A stretch of DNA of 50,195 nt from Halobacteriales archaeon SW_5_70_135. Its GTDB lineage: Archaea; Halobacteriota; Halobacteria; Halobacteriales; SW-7-71-33. The DNA is taken from NCBI GenBank assembly GCA_003022865.1, contig PXSK01000004.1:1-50195 (forward strand), given 5' to 3'. The notes under the pieces were generated by a model. The model saw nothing but the letters and a program-made list of their open reading frames with translations. It ran no database searches and was not told the DNA's origin. Each line of letters opens with the position of its first letter. Within the stretch, counting starts at the first letter, position 1. The position numbers and the translations under genes are program-made. Shown here piece after piece: positions 18,315-28,842 of this stretch.

Positions 18315-18794
18315 GTGCGACTGACAGCCGTTGCGGTCGCCGTCCTGCTAGTGTTCGCCGGGTGTTCGGGAGCAACCGACGGCGTGGCCGGAACGGACGG
18401 CGAGACCAGAGACACGCTGGACCTGCCGCCCTGCCCCGACCGACCCGACACGCTGACCGGGGCGGCAGCCCTCCAGTACGCCACGGCGTTCGAGGAGGCG
18501 TACGTCACGCGCCTCCGCATACGGGACAGGCGTGACGAGATCGCGTCGGTTAGCAACGCGAGTGTCAGAACGGACGAGGCGGTCGTGCGGGAGACCGACG
18601 AGGGGTGGGTAGTGCGCTTCGGCGTCAGCAGCCCGACCTGGGAGTACCGCGACGGCAGTCACGCCGACTGCGGCGGGTACACGACCGCGTACCTGATCAC
18701 CGACCAGCAGGTGCTCCGCGCTGGGACGACCGGTCCGGATAATCCTGCCGATCCCCGCGAGAACGGCACCGCCGTCGAGTGTCCCCCGTCGTAA
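18315..18794 (+). CDS. Small secreted lipoprotein, function unknown
   Basis: A 159-residue protein. With the GTG at 18315 it begins (V/M)RLTAVAVAVLLVFAGC, a compact signal peptide with lipobox FAGC. A GTG 18 bp upstream would add a poor N-terminus and lies too near the TATA box. The mature part has an acidic linker, then LPPCPDRPDTLTGAAALQYA, VTRLRIRDRRD and a C-terminal domain with two or three further Cys (ADCGGYTT, VECPP) that could form disulfides outside the cell. I do not recognise the family. It is flanked by pncB and the RNase P RNA gene with no sign of an operon. Confidence 0.8.
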   Translation: MRLTAVAVAVLLVFAGCSGATDGVAGTDGETRDTLDLPPCPDRPDTLTGAAALQYATAFEEAYVTRLRIRDRRDEIASVSNASVRTDEAVVRETDEGWVVRFGVSSPTWEYRDGSHADCGGYTTAYLITDQQVLRAGTTGPDNPADPRENGTAVECPPS

Positions 18795-18916
18795 CAGAAC
18801 CTTCGACCACACCTGGCGGCGGTGCTGCGGTGAACACGCCGTCCTCGTCGGGAAGACCACCACCGAGACGTCCGCAAACGACCGATCCGGTTAAACCGTC
18901 ACCGAGCGTAGGCAGG

Positions 18917-19272
18917 GCGGGTAGAGAGAGCCCGGCTCCCGCGGGACGCGTGAGGAAAGTCCCCCCACCGTCCGGGCAGGCGACCGGGCGCAAGCCCGGG
19001 GTCGGAGACGGCCGGCTCTGGAACAGCAACGACACGTCCCCGCCCGACCGATGAGGTCCGCGACGCCGCCCGCGAGGGGGGCAAGACCCGACCGAGGGCC
19101 GACGGCGGGGGAGCGGTGGAACGACCACCCTCGCCGGTGCAAGTCCGTGCGACAGGTAGCCCGGGCACACCGCCGAGGGCGACCTCGGCGTACCCCCGGC
19201 ACGGCCGGGGACGGCGCGGACGCTCAGCCGAATGCCGGGTCGAACAGAAGGGGGCTTACTCCTCTCTGCCCC
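18917..19272 (+). ncRNA. rnpB: RNase P RNA (archaeal type A)
   Basis: Catalytic RNA of RNase P, which trims the 5' leader of pre-tRNAs. The universally conserved blocks are present: GAGGAAAGTCC near 18950, CGCTCAGCCGAATG near 19225 and ACAGAAGGGGGCTTAC near 19245. The ends pair as helix P1: GGGTAGAGAG (18919-18928) with CTCTCTGCCC (19262-19271), ten base pairs including one G-U. A TATA-like GGTTAAACC lies about 25 bp before the proposed 5' end. The ends are set by P1 and are good to a few bases. Confidence 0.95.
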
Positions 19273-19293
19273 GTCCGACGCTCGGAGACCCGT

Positions 19294-19563
19294 CTACGCG
19301 CCGGCGTCTTCGAGTGCCGTCTCGATGTCCTCCCGCTGGGTGACGCCGACGAAGCGCTCGACGATACCGTCGTCGTTCTCGACGATCAGTGTCGGCAGCG
19401 ACCGCACTTGATACTCGTTGGCGATGTTCTGCTCCTCGTCGACGTCGATCTGGACGAGTTCGAATCGCTCGTCCCAGTCCTCCTCGATTTCCTCCAGAAT
19501 GGGGTCCTGGGTCTTGCACGGGCCACACCAGTCGGCGTAGAAGTCCATCAGCTGGACCGTCAT
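19294..19563 (-). CDS. Thioredoxin
   Basis: An 89-residue cytoplasmic disulfide reductase with the thioredoxin active site WCGPCK after the strand MTVQLMDFYAD. The cis-proline turn is in VRSLPTLIV and the usual GVTQREDIETALEDAG helix ends the protein. Length is at the short end for thioredoxins and the first alpha helix is missing, as in several archaeal members. ATG 19563 lies 27 bp from minus-strand TTATTCG, so the transcript is probably leaderless. Sequence upstream in the same frame is open only because it is antisense to pdxT. Confidence 0.92.
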   Translation of the reverse strand: MTVQLMDFYADWCGPCKTQDPILEEIEEDWDERFELVQIDVDEEQNIANEYQVRSLPTLIVENDDGIVERFVGVTQREDIETALEDAGA

Positions 19564-19714
19564 AGCCGCACATAGTCGGGGAGCGCGAATAAGCATTTCC
19601 CACTCGTGTGCGCGTGCCGTCGACGGCTGATGCCCTCGACCGGGCGCCACGTCGTGTGAGAGGAGAGACCGACGCTTCGTAAGGTTTAGTGTACGAGCCC
19701 GCATCGAGTCGGGT

Positions 19715-19876
19715 ATGAGCAGTGGGCAGAACTCCGGCGGCCTGATGTCGAGCGCCGGACTCGTCCGGTACTTCGACGCCGAGGACCAGAACGCCATCCA
19801 GATCGACCCGCGGACGGTCATCGCGCTCGGTGTCGCCTTCGGTCTGTTCGTCCAGCTACTGACGATCGCCGCCTGA
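19715..19876 (+). CDS. Preprotein translocase subunit Sec61-beta (SecG equivalent)
   Basis: A 53-residue protein of the archaeal Sec translocon. It has a Ser/Gly/Gln-rich cytoplasmic head ([20 protein letters not shown]), the conserved [12 protein letters not shown] motif, then one membrane helix ([20 protein letters not shown]) at the C-terminus. This is the classical Sec61-beta architecture and length. A TATA-like AAGGTTTAGT lies about 28-30 bp before the ATG. The gene stands alone between thioredoxin and pdxT. Confidence 0.93.
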   Translation: MSSGQNSGGLMSSAGLVRYFDAEDQNAIQIDPRTVIALGVAFGLFVQLLTIAA

Positions 19877-19939
19877 CCTCGCCACGCTCGCCGGCGGCGC
19901 GACCCTTTTCCTTTTGTTCCCCTCACACGTACCGCGTCC

Positions 19940-20434
19940 ATGAGCGTCACAGCCGGCGTGATCGCCGTCCAGGGCGACGTCAGCGAGCACGTCGCGGCCG
20001 TCGAGCGCCTGGCTCGGGAGGCCGGCCACGAGGTGACCGCCCGAGAGGTGCGCGAGGCCGGTGTCGTCCCCGACTGCGACTGGTTGGCGATGCCTGGCGG
20101 CGAGTCGACGACGGTCTCCCGGCTGCTGCACGAGGAGGGGATCGCCGCCGAGATCGTCGACCACGTCGAGGCCGGGCGACCGCTGCTTGCGACCTGTGCG
20201 GGGCTGATCGTCGCCGCGACCGACCCGAACGACGAGCGCGTGGAGTCGCTCGGACTGGTCGACGTGACCGTCCGACGCAACGCCTTCGGCCGCCAGGCCG
20301 ACAGCGAGGTGCTCGCCCGCTGGGACGGCGACCCCGTCGCGGTCCGTGACGGCCCCGTACTGGCGACCTCCTTCCACCCCGAGTTGACCGGCGACGACCG
20401 GCTGCACCGACTGGCCCTTCTCGACGGCGAGTAG
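19940..20434 (+). CDS. pdxT: Pyridoxal 5'-phosphate synthase glutaminase subunit PdxT, with an apparent internal deletion
   Basis: Class I glutaminase that feeds ammonia to PdxS for PLP synthesis. The protein has [12 protein letters not shown] at the N-terminus, the oxyanion motif MPGGESTT, the nucleophile in LLATCAGLI and the His-Glu pair in [12 protein letters not shown], so the catalytic triad is complete. It has only 164 residues where about 190-200 are usual. NAFGRQADS is followed directly by [13 protein letters not shown]. From the family pattern, roughly 30 residues (the F-E-A... to ...FIRAP strand segment) are missing. The loss keeps the frame. Whether the product still folds and binds PdxS is doubtful. 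pdxS is not in this window. Confidence 0.88.
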   Translation: MSVTAGVIAVQGDVSEHVAAVERLAREAGHEVTAREVREAGVVPDCDWLAMPGGESTTVSRLLHEEGIAAEIVDHVEAGRPLLATCAGLIVAATDPNDERVESLGLVDVTVRRNAFGRQADSEVLARWDGDPVAVRDGPVLATSFHPELTGDDRLHRLALLDGE

Positions 20435-20595
20435 TCGCCCCCGGTGGCAGCACGCATCAGGTCGTGTTCGCATTACCGGACGGTTCCGAGTGGTCGGGGG
20501 CTTTCTGGCCGTTCGAATCGCCAGTCCTGTATCACGAACAGTGCCGCACGCGCCGTGGCGCATACCTTTTTGAACTCCCTCCCCTCGGGCGAGGC

Positions 20596-22854
<2,259 letters not shown>

Positions 22855-23095
22855 GCCGCCGTCGCCACTGAGACTCGAACGCCAGAAACAGGACGACCTC
22901 GCGGCCGTCCTCTACCTCGGGACGGGGCTCACGACCGCCGCCCTGACGACCGCAGTCGAGCGACGCGTCACCGTCCCCGGCGTCGGCGACTCCGGTCGGT
23001 GACCCGGTGACGGCTTCCCTGACGGACGGACAGCGCGACCGCCGGCTCGCGGGTCCCGCTACACTCATGATGCCCCTCGTCGAACCGGCGGGGGA

Positions 23096-24412
23096 ATGCA
23101 CGAGCGCGACTACATGGAGGGCACCCGCGGCACGATGGCCGTCGACTGGGAGCAGCGGATCGACACCGAGCGGCTGCGCCGCGAGCGCACGGAGCGCGCC
23201 CTCGAACGACTGCGTGACTCCGAGCTGGGGTCGATGCTGCTGGTGAACGACCCCAACGTACGGTACGTGACGGGGCTCGCGATGACCGGCGGCTCCGGCG
23301 CCGACCACTACACGCTGCTGACCGAGGACGGCGACGTCGTCCACTGGGACACCGCCGACCACGCGACGAACCAGCGGTTCAATTGCCCGTGGCTCGACGA
23401 CGTTCGGTACGCCTGTCCGGGGCTGGGCAACGTGCCGCGGGCGTCGGGTTCGCCGTCGGCCCGGGAGTTCCTGGTCGGGACGATGGCCGACACCGTCCGC
23501 GAGGCACAGCGGGAGTACGGCGTCGCCTCCGCGCCGACGGGGGTCGACGTCGGCACGCGGCGACTACACGACGCGCTGGCCGAACGCGGCGCCGACGTCC
23601 GACCCGGCGTCGCGGACGAGATCATGGCCGACGCCCGGAAGACGAAGACCCGCGACGAGGTCGAGTGTCTCCGACAGGTGGCGGCGGTCTGCGAGGCCGG
23701 CTTCCAACGGATCGTCGAGGAGGCCCGGGTTGGGCGCCGGGAGTCGGAGGTGTGGGGCGAGGCGGTGCGGGAGCTGTGGCGCCACGGCGCGATGGTGCAG
23801 GGCGGCTACCTCACCAGCGGGCCGAACACCTGGCCCAAACACCAGGCCAACACGACCGACCGGACGATCCGGCCCGGCGACCTGGTGTACGCCGACTTCT
23901 ACAACGTCGGTTACCTCGGCTACCGCTCCTGTTACTACCGCACCTTCTCGATGGGCGAGCCGACCGAGGCCCAGCGCGAGGCGTACCGCCGCGCGGTCGA
24001 GGACCTCTACGACGTGCTGGAGCGGATCGAGCCGGGCGTGACCACCGACGAGGTCGCCGCCGCGTTCCCCGGCAGGGAGGGCGAGCGGATGGACTACTAC
24101 GGCGCCGACGAGCACTGGCAGATGACGACGAACCACTGGGCGCACGGGCTCGGTCTGCAGCTGTACGAGGTGCCGCTCGTCTGGCGTGGCGTCTCGCCGG
24201 AGCACCCGATCGAGATAGAGGAGGGGATGACGATGGCCGTCGAGACACAGCGGCCGGCCGACAGGCAGGGCGTGCGCGTCGAGGAGATGGTCGTCGTCCG
24301 CGAGGACGGCGTCGAGCTGCTCAGTCGGTGGCCGGTCGAGGAGATCACGCGACGTCGCGCGAGGTGTCGACGGCGACCGTGTCGGCGAGTTCGAACTCGA
24401 CCGTCTCGGTGA
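23096..24412 (+). CDS. M24 family metallopeptidase (Xaa-Pro peptidase/creatinase fold)
   Basis: A 438-residue protein with an N-terminal creatinase-type domain (LLVNDPNVRYVTGLAMTG) and a C-terminal pita-bread domain (KTKTRDEVECLRQVAAV, GDLVYADFYNVGYLGYRSCYYRTF, TNHWAHGLGLQLYEVPL, EEGMTMAVETQ). The metal-ligand pattern differs from classical aminopeptidases: the first Asp is present (YADFYNVGY) but the second is replaced by Tyr or Ser text. A creatinase-like or non-canonical activity is therefore possible. The last 25 residues are Arg-rich and unlike the family. They overlap the 3' end of the convergent pseudogene by about 68 bp, perhaps because the original stop was lost. Three nearby Met codons make the exact start uncertain. 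Confidence 0.8.
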   Translation: MHERDYMEGTRGTMAVDWEQRIDTERLRRERTERALERLRDSELGSMLLVNDPNVRYVTGLAMTGGSGADHYTLLTEDGDVVHWDTADHATNQRFNCPWLDDVRYACPGLGNVPRASGSPSAREFLVGTMADTVREAQREYGVASAPTGVDVGTRRLHDALAERGADVRPGVADEIMADARKTKTRDEVECLRQVAAVCEAGFQRIVEEARVGRRESEVWGEAVRELWRHGAMVQGGYLTSGPNTWPKHQANTTDRTIRPGDLVYADFYNVGYLGYRSCYYRTFSMGEPTEAQREAYRRAVEDLYDVLERIEPGVTTDEVAAAFPGREGERMDYYGADEHWQMTTNHWAHGLGLQLYEVPLVWRGVSPEHPIEIEEGMTMAVETQRPADRQGVRVEEMVVVREDGVELLSRWPVEEITRRRARCRRRPCRRVRTRPSR

Positions 24413-24973
24413 GCGCGCTGCCGCCGCGGAACTTCGGCACCGAGAGACGGGTGACGAGGTCGGTGCCCCGGACAGACGTCTCCAAGTCGAAGACGGCGTC
24501 GGCCGTATGTTCCGTGGTGTCGCGGTTCGACGACGGGTCGTCGCCGTCGAGACGGTGCAGGAACGCGAGCGAGCCGGTGTTCGCGGCGTGGTCTCACACG
24601 TCGTCGAGAAACGTGCGGTATCGGGTGCGCTCGCTGCGCTCCAAGGGCCGGCGGTGTCGACGACGAGGTTCGCCTCCTCGGGGAGCGCCCGGACGAGCTC
24701 GCTGGCCCGGTCGAGCGGCTCCGCCCCGGTGACGTCCCGCACCGTCGGGTCACCGACGGACGTCGCCGTCGCCCGGAGGGCGTCCGTCGCGGCCCGCTCG
24801 TCGCGCTCGGTCGCGAGACACAGCGACCCGCGGGCGGCGGTGAACTGGCACGACAGCAGCTCCGCCTGACTCGACGGGTCCGCGACCAGCGCCACGACAC
24901 TCCCCGGCGGGACGCCGCCGTCGGGCTGACGGTCGAGGACCTCCAGCCCAGTCTTCAGCCGACCGGCAGCCAT
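24345..24973 (-). pseudogene. Broken RecA/KaiC-like (RAD55-family, HTR-like) ATPase gene
   Basis: The first 110 codons read well: LKTGLEVLDRQPDGGVPPGSVVALVADP, SLCLATERDERAATDALRA, VRDVTGAEPLDRASELVRALPEEANLVVDTAGP. Near 24645 the frame must shift to continue as LERSERTRYRTFLDDV. An in-frame TGA follows at 24594-24596, where an Arg codon (CGA) would be expected, and then DHAANTGSLAFLHRLDGDD, VFDLETSVRGTDLVTRLSVPKFRGG and a natural stop at 24345. One indel plus one nonsense codon thus separate two clearly homologous parts. The family is haloarchaeal with degenerate Walker motifs and unknown role. It lies 88 bp downstream of the MinD-like gene on the same strand. Confidence 0.8.
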
Positions 24974-25061
24974 CGATCAATAGTTCACGAGCAGCCACAG
25001 AAGATCGCCCGAGAGAGACGCCGCCGTCGATGTGTCGTCCCGCGGCCGTTCGGTCTCGCCG

Positions 25062-25781
25062 TCACCGCCGGCCGCGCGCCCGGCGACGGGACGCGACGTG
25101 TCGACCGCCGGACCACACGGACTCCGAGAGCGCGTCGAGCAGTCGGCCGTGCGCGCGGAGGACCCGCCGGTCGGACAGCGGCCGCTCCACGGCCGGCGCC
25201 GTCACGGTCGGAGCGTCGAACAGCCGCCCGAGGCTCCGTCGCACGGGCGCGGACGGGGGGTCGTCGGTCGAGCGGCCGCGTCTCCTGTCGACGACCAGCC
25301 CGCCGACGACGGGTGTGTCCACCGCCCGCGACAGCGCGGCCGTCTTCGCCGCGTCGCGCACGCCGGCCGGCGTCCGGCGAGCCACCACCACACAGCCGTC
25401 GGCCAGCCGCAGCGGGTCGGTGACGTCCGGCCCCGCGCCGGCCGGACAGTCCACGACGACCGCCGGCGAGGCACACGACAGCCGCCGCAGCGCTCGCCGC
25501 ATCGTCGCCCGTGCTATCCCCGGCGCGGTGGGCAATACGTCGACGCCGGGCTCGTCGAGGGCTGGCTGTGCGACCGTTCGGAGGTCACCGGCACCGTCCG
25601 CGTCGACGAGCGCGGCGACCGTCGGCCGGGGGTCGACGCCGGCGGCCGCGTGCAGGTCGGGCATGTCGCGGTCGGCGTCGACGGCGAGTGGGCGCTCGCC
25701 GCGGTCGGCGACCGCGTACGCCAGCCCCAGTGCCGTCGTGGTCTTGCCGACCCCGCCCTTTCCGCCGGCGACCGCCAGCAT
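25062..25781 (-). CDS. MinD/ParA-family ATPase
   Basis: A 239-residue deviant-Walker ATPase. It begins MLAVAGGKGGVGKTTTALGLAYA (signature Lys and P-loop), has the switch-like VDADRDMPDLHAAAGV, VLPTAPGIARATMRRAL and the Walker B-like AVVVDCPAGAGPDVTDPL, then VVVARRTPAGVRDAAKTAALSRA and GGLVVDRR. Such proteins place complexes at cell positions in archaea; the partner here is unknown. The C-terminus is Arg-rich, without a clear membrane-targeting helix. The start at 25781 is 26 bp from minus-strand TTCAAA; the open frame upstream of it is not family-like. Divergent from methionine aminopeptidase. Confidence 0.88.
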   Translation of the reverse strand: MLAVAGGKGGVGKTTTALGLAYAVADRGERPLAVDADRDMPDLHAAAGVDPRPTVAALVDADGAGDLRTVAQPALDEPGVDVLPTAPGIARATMRRALRRLSCASPAVVVDCPAGAGPDVTDPLRLADGCVVVARRTPAGVRDAAKTAALSRAVDTPVVGGLVVDRRRGRSTDDPPSAPVRRSLGRLFDAPTVTAPAVERPLSDRRVLRAHGRLLDALSESVWSGGRHVASRRRARGRR

Positions 25782-25879
25782 ACGCCCCACTGGCTCGCTC
25801 CCCGGTTTGAACTTGTGGCCCGAGGCGGGACGGGTCGGGCAGCAGAAACCCATTTGCGTCGCCCGCGGCAAGCGGGGGC

Positions 25880-26782
25880 ATGGCCGAGGCAGAGGTCGAC
25901 CTGGACGCCGAAAAGTACGAGAAGCACCGCGAGGCGGGCGAGATACTGGCACAGGTACGCGAGGAGGCCGCCGAGCGCTGCGAGGTGGGGACCGGCTACC
26001 TCGAGCTGAGCGAGTGGGCCGAGGACCGGATCCGCGAACTGGGTGGTCGTCCGGCGTTCCCGGTGAACGTCAGCGTCGACGAGGAGGCCGCCCACGGCGC
26101 TGCCGCGCCCGACGACGACCGCGAGGTCGGCGAGGAGCTCGTCAAGCTCGACCTGGGCGTCCAGATCGACGGCTGGCTCGCCGACACCGCCGTGACGGTG
26201 GACCTGCGCGGTGAGCCCGAGCTGGTGGAGGCGGCGGAGGCGGCACTGGACGCCGCGCTCGAGACGGTGGCGCCGGGCGTCGAGGCCGGCGAGGTCGGCG
26301 CCGTCATCGAGGAGACCATCGACGGCGACGGCTACAACCCCGTCGTCAACCTCTCGGGTCACGGGCTCGGGCGGTGGGAGCAGCACACGGAGCCGAACGT
26401 CCCCAACCGTGCCGTCGAGCAGTCCGCCACGTTCGAAGTCGGTGACGTGGTCGCGATCGAGCCGTTCGCCACCACGGGCTCGGGGAAGGTCCGCGAGGGC
26501 GCCCAGGAGGAGATCTACGCCCTGGAGACCGAACGCAGCGTTCGCGACCGGGCGGCACGCCGGGCGCTGGAGCAGATCACCGAGGAGTTCCGGACGCTGC
26601 CGTTCGCGGCGCGGTGGCTCGACGGGCCGCGGGCCGAGATGGCGCTGCGGCGGCTCACCGCAGAGGGGGTCGTCCACGGCTACCCCGTCCTGAAGGAGCG
26701 AGAGGGCGAACTGGTGAGCCAGAAGGAACACACCGTCATCGTCACCGACGACGACTGCGAGGTGACGACCCGCTCGCGGTAG
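25880..26782 (+). CDS. map: Methionine aminopeptidase, type II
   Basis: Removes the initiator Met from new proteins. The 300-residue archaeal enzyme has the metal ligands in LDLGVQIDGWLADTAVT (two Asp), NLSGHGLGRWEQH (His), AIEPFATTGSG (Glu) and the final Glu in SQKEHTVIV. The type II insertion with YPVLKEREGELVSQ is present. The substrate pocket segment PAFPVNVSVDEEAAHG is typical. Start ATG 25880 gives the usual N-terminus. It is transcribed away from the MinD-like gene across a 98-bp gap. Confidence 0.96.
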   Translation: MAEAEVDLDAEKYEKHREAGEILAQVREEAAERCEVGTGYLELSEWAEDRIRELGGRPAFPVNVSVDEEAAHGAAAPDDDREVGEELVKLDLGVQIDGWLADTAVTVDLRGEPELVEAAEAALDAALETVAPGVEAGEVGAVIEETIDGDGYNPVVNLSGHGLGRWEQHTEPNVPNRAVEQSATFEVGDVVAIEPFATTGSGKVREGAQEEIYALETERSVRDRAARRALEQITEEFRTLPFAARWLDGPRAEMALRRLTAEGVVHGYPVLKEREGELVSQKEHTVIVTDDDCEVTTRSR

Positions 26783-26834
26783 GCAAAGCGACCGACCGCG
26801 CGACCGCGGGAGCACCCGGAAGGACGCGGCGGCG

Positions 26835-27053
26835 CTACGCGTCGTTCGTCCGCTGGCTGGTGCGGACGCCACACCGCTGACACTCGGCGACGCGGTAGGG
26901 CTCGCGGGAGAACTGGGCGTTCTCGGTCTTCGTGCTCTCGGTTCGCACCTGCACGGAGACCTGGCGGAGCGTGTCGGTCTCGCAGCCGTCGCAGTACTCG
27001 GTGAGGCCTCGAGTGAATCCCTGGTCGTCGCCATACCGCCTCGTACGGCACAC
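26835..27053 (-). CDS. Small zinc-ribbon protein (haloarchaeal DUF7835-like)
   Basis: The core TEYCDGCETDTLRQVSVQVRTESTKTENAQFSREPYRVAECQRCG has two CxxC knuckles about 40 residues apart, a zinc beta-ribbon. It ends in SQRTNDA like other small haloarchaeal proteins of this kind. The start is uncertain. GTG 27053 is in frame and about 25 bp from an A/T box (TTTTTT at 27075-27080). However, the typical N-terminus MATTR... is encoded one frame off (ATG near 27033). A single-base indel between start and core is therefore possible. Function unknown; likely nucleic-acid or protein binding. Confidence 0.65.
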   Translation of the reverse strand: MCRTRRYGDDQGFTRGLTEYCDGCETDTLRQVSVQVRTESTKTENAQFSREPYRVAECQRCGVRTSQRTNDA

Positions 27054-27139
27054 ACGTATGAACACCACACAGCATTTTTTGTCCTGAAAGACAGCCCGAC
27101 TGGCGGCGACGATCCGGCCGCCGTCCGGCTGTTCCGGGC

Positions 27140-27526
27140 GTGACAAACATCGGTACCGCGAGCGAGCGAACGCGAGGCGTGGACGAGGAGCGACCGGTCG
27201 AAAAGGCTCTCGACACCGTCGGGGACGAGGAGACTCGTGACGTGCTCGCCGCCGTCAGCGAGGGGCCGCGCTCGGCGAGGAAGCTGGGAGAGAGCCTCAG
27301 CATGTCGCTGCCGACCGTCTACCGGCGCATCGAGACCCTCGAAGAGAACGACCTCGTGCGGTCGGAGACGTACGTCGCCGAGGGCGGCAACCACTACGAC
27401 GTCCACGAGTCGAACTTCGACAGCACCGTCATTCGCCTGGAGGACGAGCAGAACGACGTCCGTATCCACCGGAAGGAGAACGTACCGGACCGCTTCGCCA
27501 GCCTCTGGAACGACCTCGGCAGGTGA
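27140..27526 (+). CDS. Winged-helix transcriptional regulator (ArsR-like)
   Basis: A 128-residue DNA-binding protein. Helix-turn-helix text runs from DEETRDVLAAVSEGPRSARKL through SMSLPTVYRRIETLEENDLV, with a wing at RSETYVAEGGNHYDVHES. A C-terminal strand-helix part (TVIRLEDEQNDVRIHR) follows. In haloarchaea such regulators are commonly followed by a small membrane protein gene of the DUF7521 type; here that neighbour is present but broken. It starts with GTG at 27140. The effector is unknown. Confidence 0.85.
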   Translation: MTNIGTASERTRGVDEERPVEKALDTVGDEETRDVLAAVSEGPRSARKLGESLSMSLPTVYRRIETLEENDLVRSETYVAEGGNHYDVHESNFDSTVIRLEDEQNDVRIHRKENVPDRFASLWNDLGR

Positions 27527-27580
27527 GCCGCGACGCCGTCGACGCGTGGATTTTCCGTACGCCCCGCGAGCGGCGGTGTA

Positions 27581-27921
27581 GTGGCCCATCCCGCCCTCGC
27601 ACACGCCGTCACGCCGCTGCAGTCCGGCGTGGTCGACACGCTGCTCGCGAACGACCGACCGATCATCGCCGGACTGCTCTCGGTGCTGCGACTCGTGACG
27701 TTCGCGCTCCCGCGGCGGCTCACGGTCGTCAGCTTCCGGGCGTACTACCAGCAGCGGAGCGACCGACTGGAGCGGGCGTTCGTCAGTACGGGTGCCGCCA
27801 TGACGATATACTGTCCGCGCGAGTCGCGAGCGCCGGGAGCGTCGGTCTCGTGCTCGACATCGCCGAGACGGTCCCGTTCGTCGTCGGCTTCGGCATGCCG
27901 TACCGCTCGCTGTACGGCTGA
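27581..27921 (+). pseudogene. Frameshifted DUF7521-like small membrane protein gene
   Basis: The first part (LAHAVTPLQ, then LSVLRLVTFALPRRLTVVSFRAYYQQRSDRLERAFVSTGA) resembles the N-terminal and first membrane segments of DUF7521 proteins. Around 27810 the reading frame must change to continue as SAGSVGLVLDIAETVPFVVGFGMPYRSLYG and stop at 27921, which resembles the family's last membrane helix. The length is short even when the frames are joined, so some sequence may also be missing. It directly follows the winged-helix regulator gene, its usual partner. Confidence 0.6.
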
Positions 27922-27989
27922 AGACCCGTGTTCGCCGGTACGGGGCGGGGAGCCGAACGTTCAACAGGCCCCGCACCGTCCGATCGGAC

Positions 27990-28414
27990 GTGTACGCCGT
28001 CGTCGGCTGCTCGGACTGCTCCGCGCTGTGGGTCGTCGTCGACGACCGCCGGACGACGGAGTGCCCCCGCTGTGGCACCCGCCACCGGTTCGACCGGCTC
28101 CGGCGGTTCGTCGAGACCGACGACGAGGCCCACGCCCGCGAGGTCCGCGCCTCGATGCTGGCCTCAGGGAGGGAGGTGTCGACCCCGAGGCCGCCCGCGA
28201 GGCCGGCGAGCGCGCCACGACCGGGCAGGGCGGTTCCAGCAGTCGCGACGAGACGGTGCGCGAGGCCGTCCGCGAGCTCGACCGCCCCGACCGCGAGGCC
28301 GTCCGCGAGTACGCGAGTGAGCGCGGCGTTCCCCCCGACGCCGTCGACGACCTGCTCGACCGGCTGCACGAGCGGGGCGAACTGGTCGACGACGGGGGAT
28401 TGCGCCTGCTGTGA
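27990..28414 (+). pseudogene. Frameshifted DUF5817-like zinc-ribbon protein gene
   Basis: It begins MYAVVGCSDCSALWVV (GTG 27990) with CxxC, then TTECPRCGTRHRFDRL with a second CxxC, and RRFVETDDEAHAREVRASMLAS, all typical of DUF5817. Near 28165 the frame moves by one base. The coherent continuation is GVDPEAAREAGERA, AVRELDRPDREAVREYASERG and DAVDDLLDRLHERGELV (a winged-helix-like tail), stopping at 28414. Both halves have good coding character, so the break is either a recent single-base deletion or a sequencing error. Confidence 0.72.
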
Positions 28415-28487
28415 ACGACGCGGACGCCGGGGTCGACGGCGGCCGTCGGTCGGACTGCGACCGGACCCGGTCGAACGTGCCGCTGGA

Positions 28488-28620
28488 CTACTGCCGGGCG
28501 TGGGCGGTCTGCATGGCGTCGCTATTGTAGGCGCTGCCGGTCCCGTCCTCGCCGGCGACGATGGCATCGACGGTCGCCCCCTCGGCGCTGTGGCGTTCGA
28601 ACTCGTCGACGGCGAGACGC
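28488..28620 (-). pseudogene. C-terminal fragment of a second isoaspartyl peptidase/asparaginase gene
   Basis: On the minus strand this stretch reads LAVDEFERHSAEG ... GTGSAYNSDAMQTAHARQ and a TAG stop. The complete gene 1.06 kb away ends LAVDEFEDHTDG ... VGSATNAAMQTAVTRQ and a TAA stop. The two tails are clearly homologous but differ in length (42 against 38 residues from the Leu) and at many positions, so this is not a fresh duplication. Nothing upstream of LAVDEF remains; an in-frame stop lies immediately before it, at the edge of the AT-rich island. Confidence 0.75.
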
Positions 28621-28812
28621 GCCTATCGCTCATTCCGGGTCTTTGCTTCTTCTCAATCAAGCCGCCCTTCTAACTCGCCTACATCCGCAATGGACAGACC
28701 ATTACTACTACTTCGGCATACTCCATAAAGTTCTGGAAAACTTACTGCGTGGCGAAGCAGGAGCGCGAGTGGAGTGGTCGCCGTTCTCGGCGACGCACCA
28801 CTTCCCGAAGCT

Positions 28813-28842
28813 ATGGCTGTCCGGTCCTGGCCGGACAGCCAT
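28813..28842. repeat. Perfect 12-bp inverted repeat with 6-nt loop
   Basis: ATGGCTGTCCGG is followed by TCCTGG and then CCGGACAGCCAT. The stem is perfect and would be very stable as RNA or as extruded single-strand DNA. It is not followed by a T-run. It could be a transposon-end structure of the IS200/IS605 or MITE kind, or part of a small RNA; neither is shown. Confidence 0.8.

Noticed and set aside
19564-20457. Apparent N-terminal extension of thioredoxin by almost 300 residues
   Set aside because: The extension is antisense to Sec61-beta and pdxT; a TATA-like box and ATG at 19563 give a normal thioredoxin.
22855-23095. Possible gene remnant after malic enzyme (reads LERQKQDDLAAVLYLGTGL in one frame)
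   Set aside because: Only about 45 codons without a convincing start or a recognisable family; noted but not called.
25514-28660. 1048-codon minus-strand open frame spanning MinD, map and neighbours
   Set aside because: It crosses several real genes on both strands and the AT-rich edge; no coherent protein family along its length.
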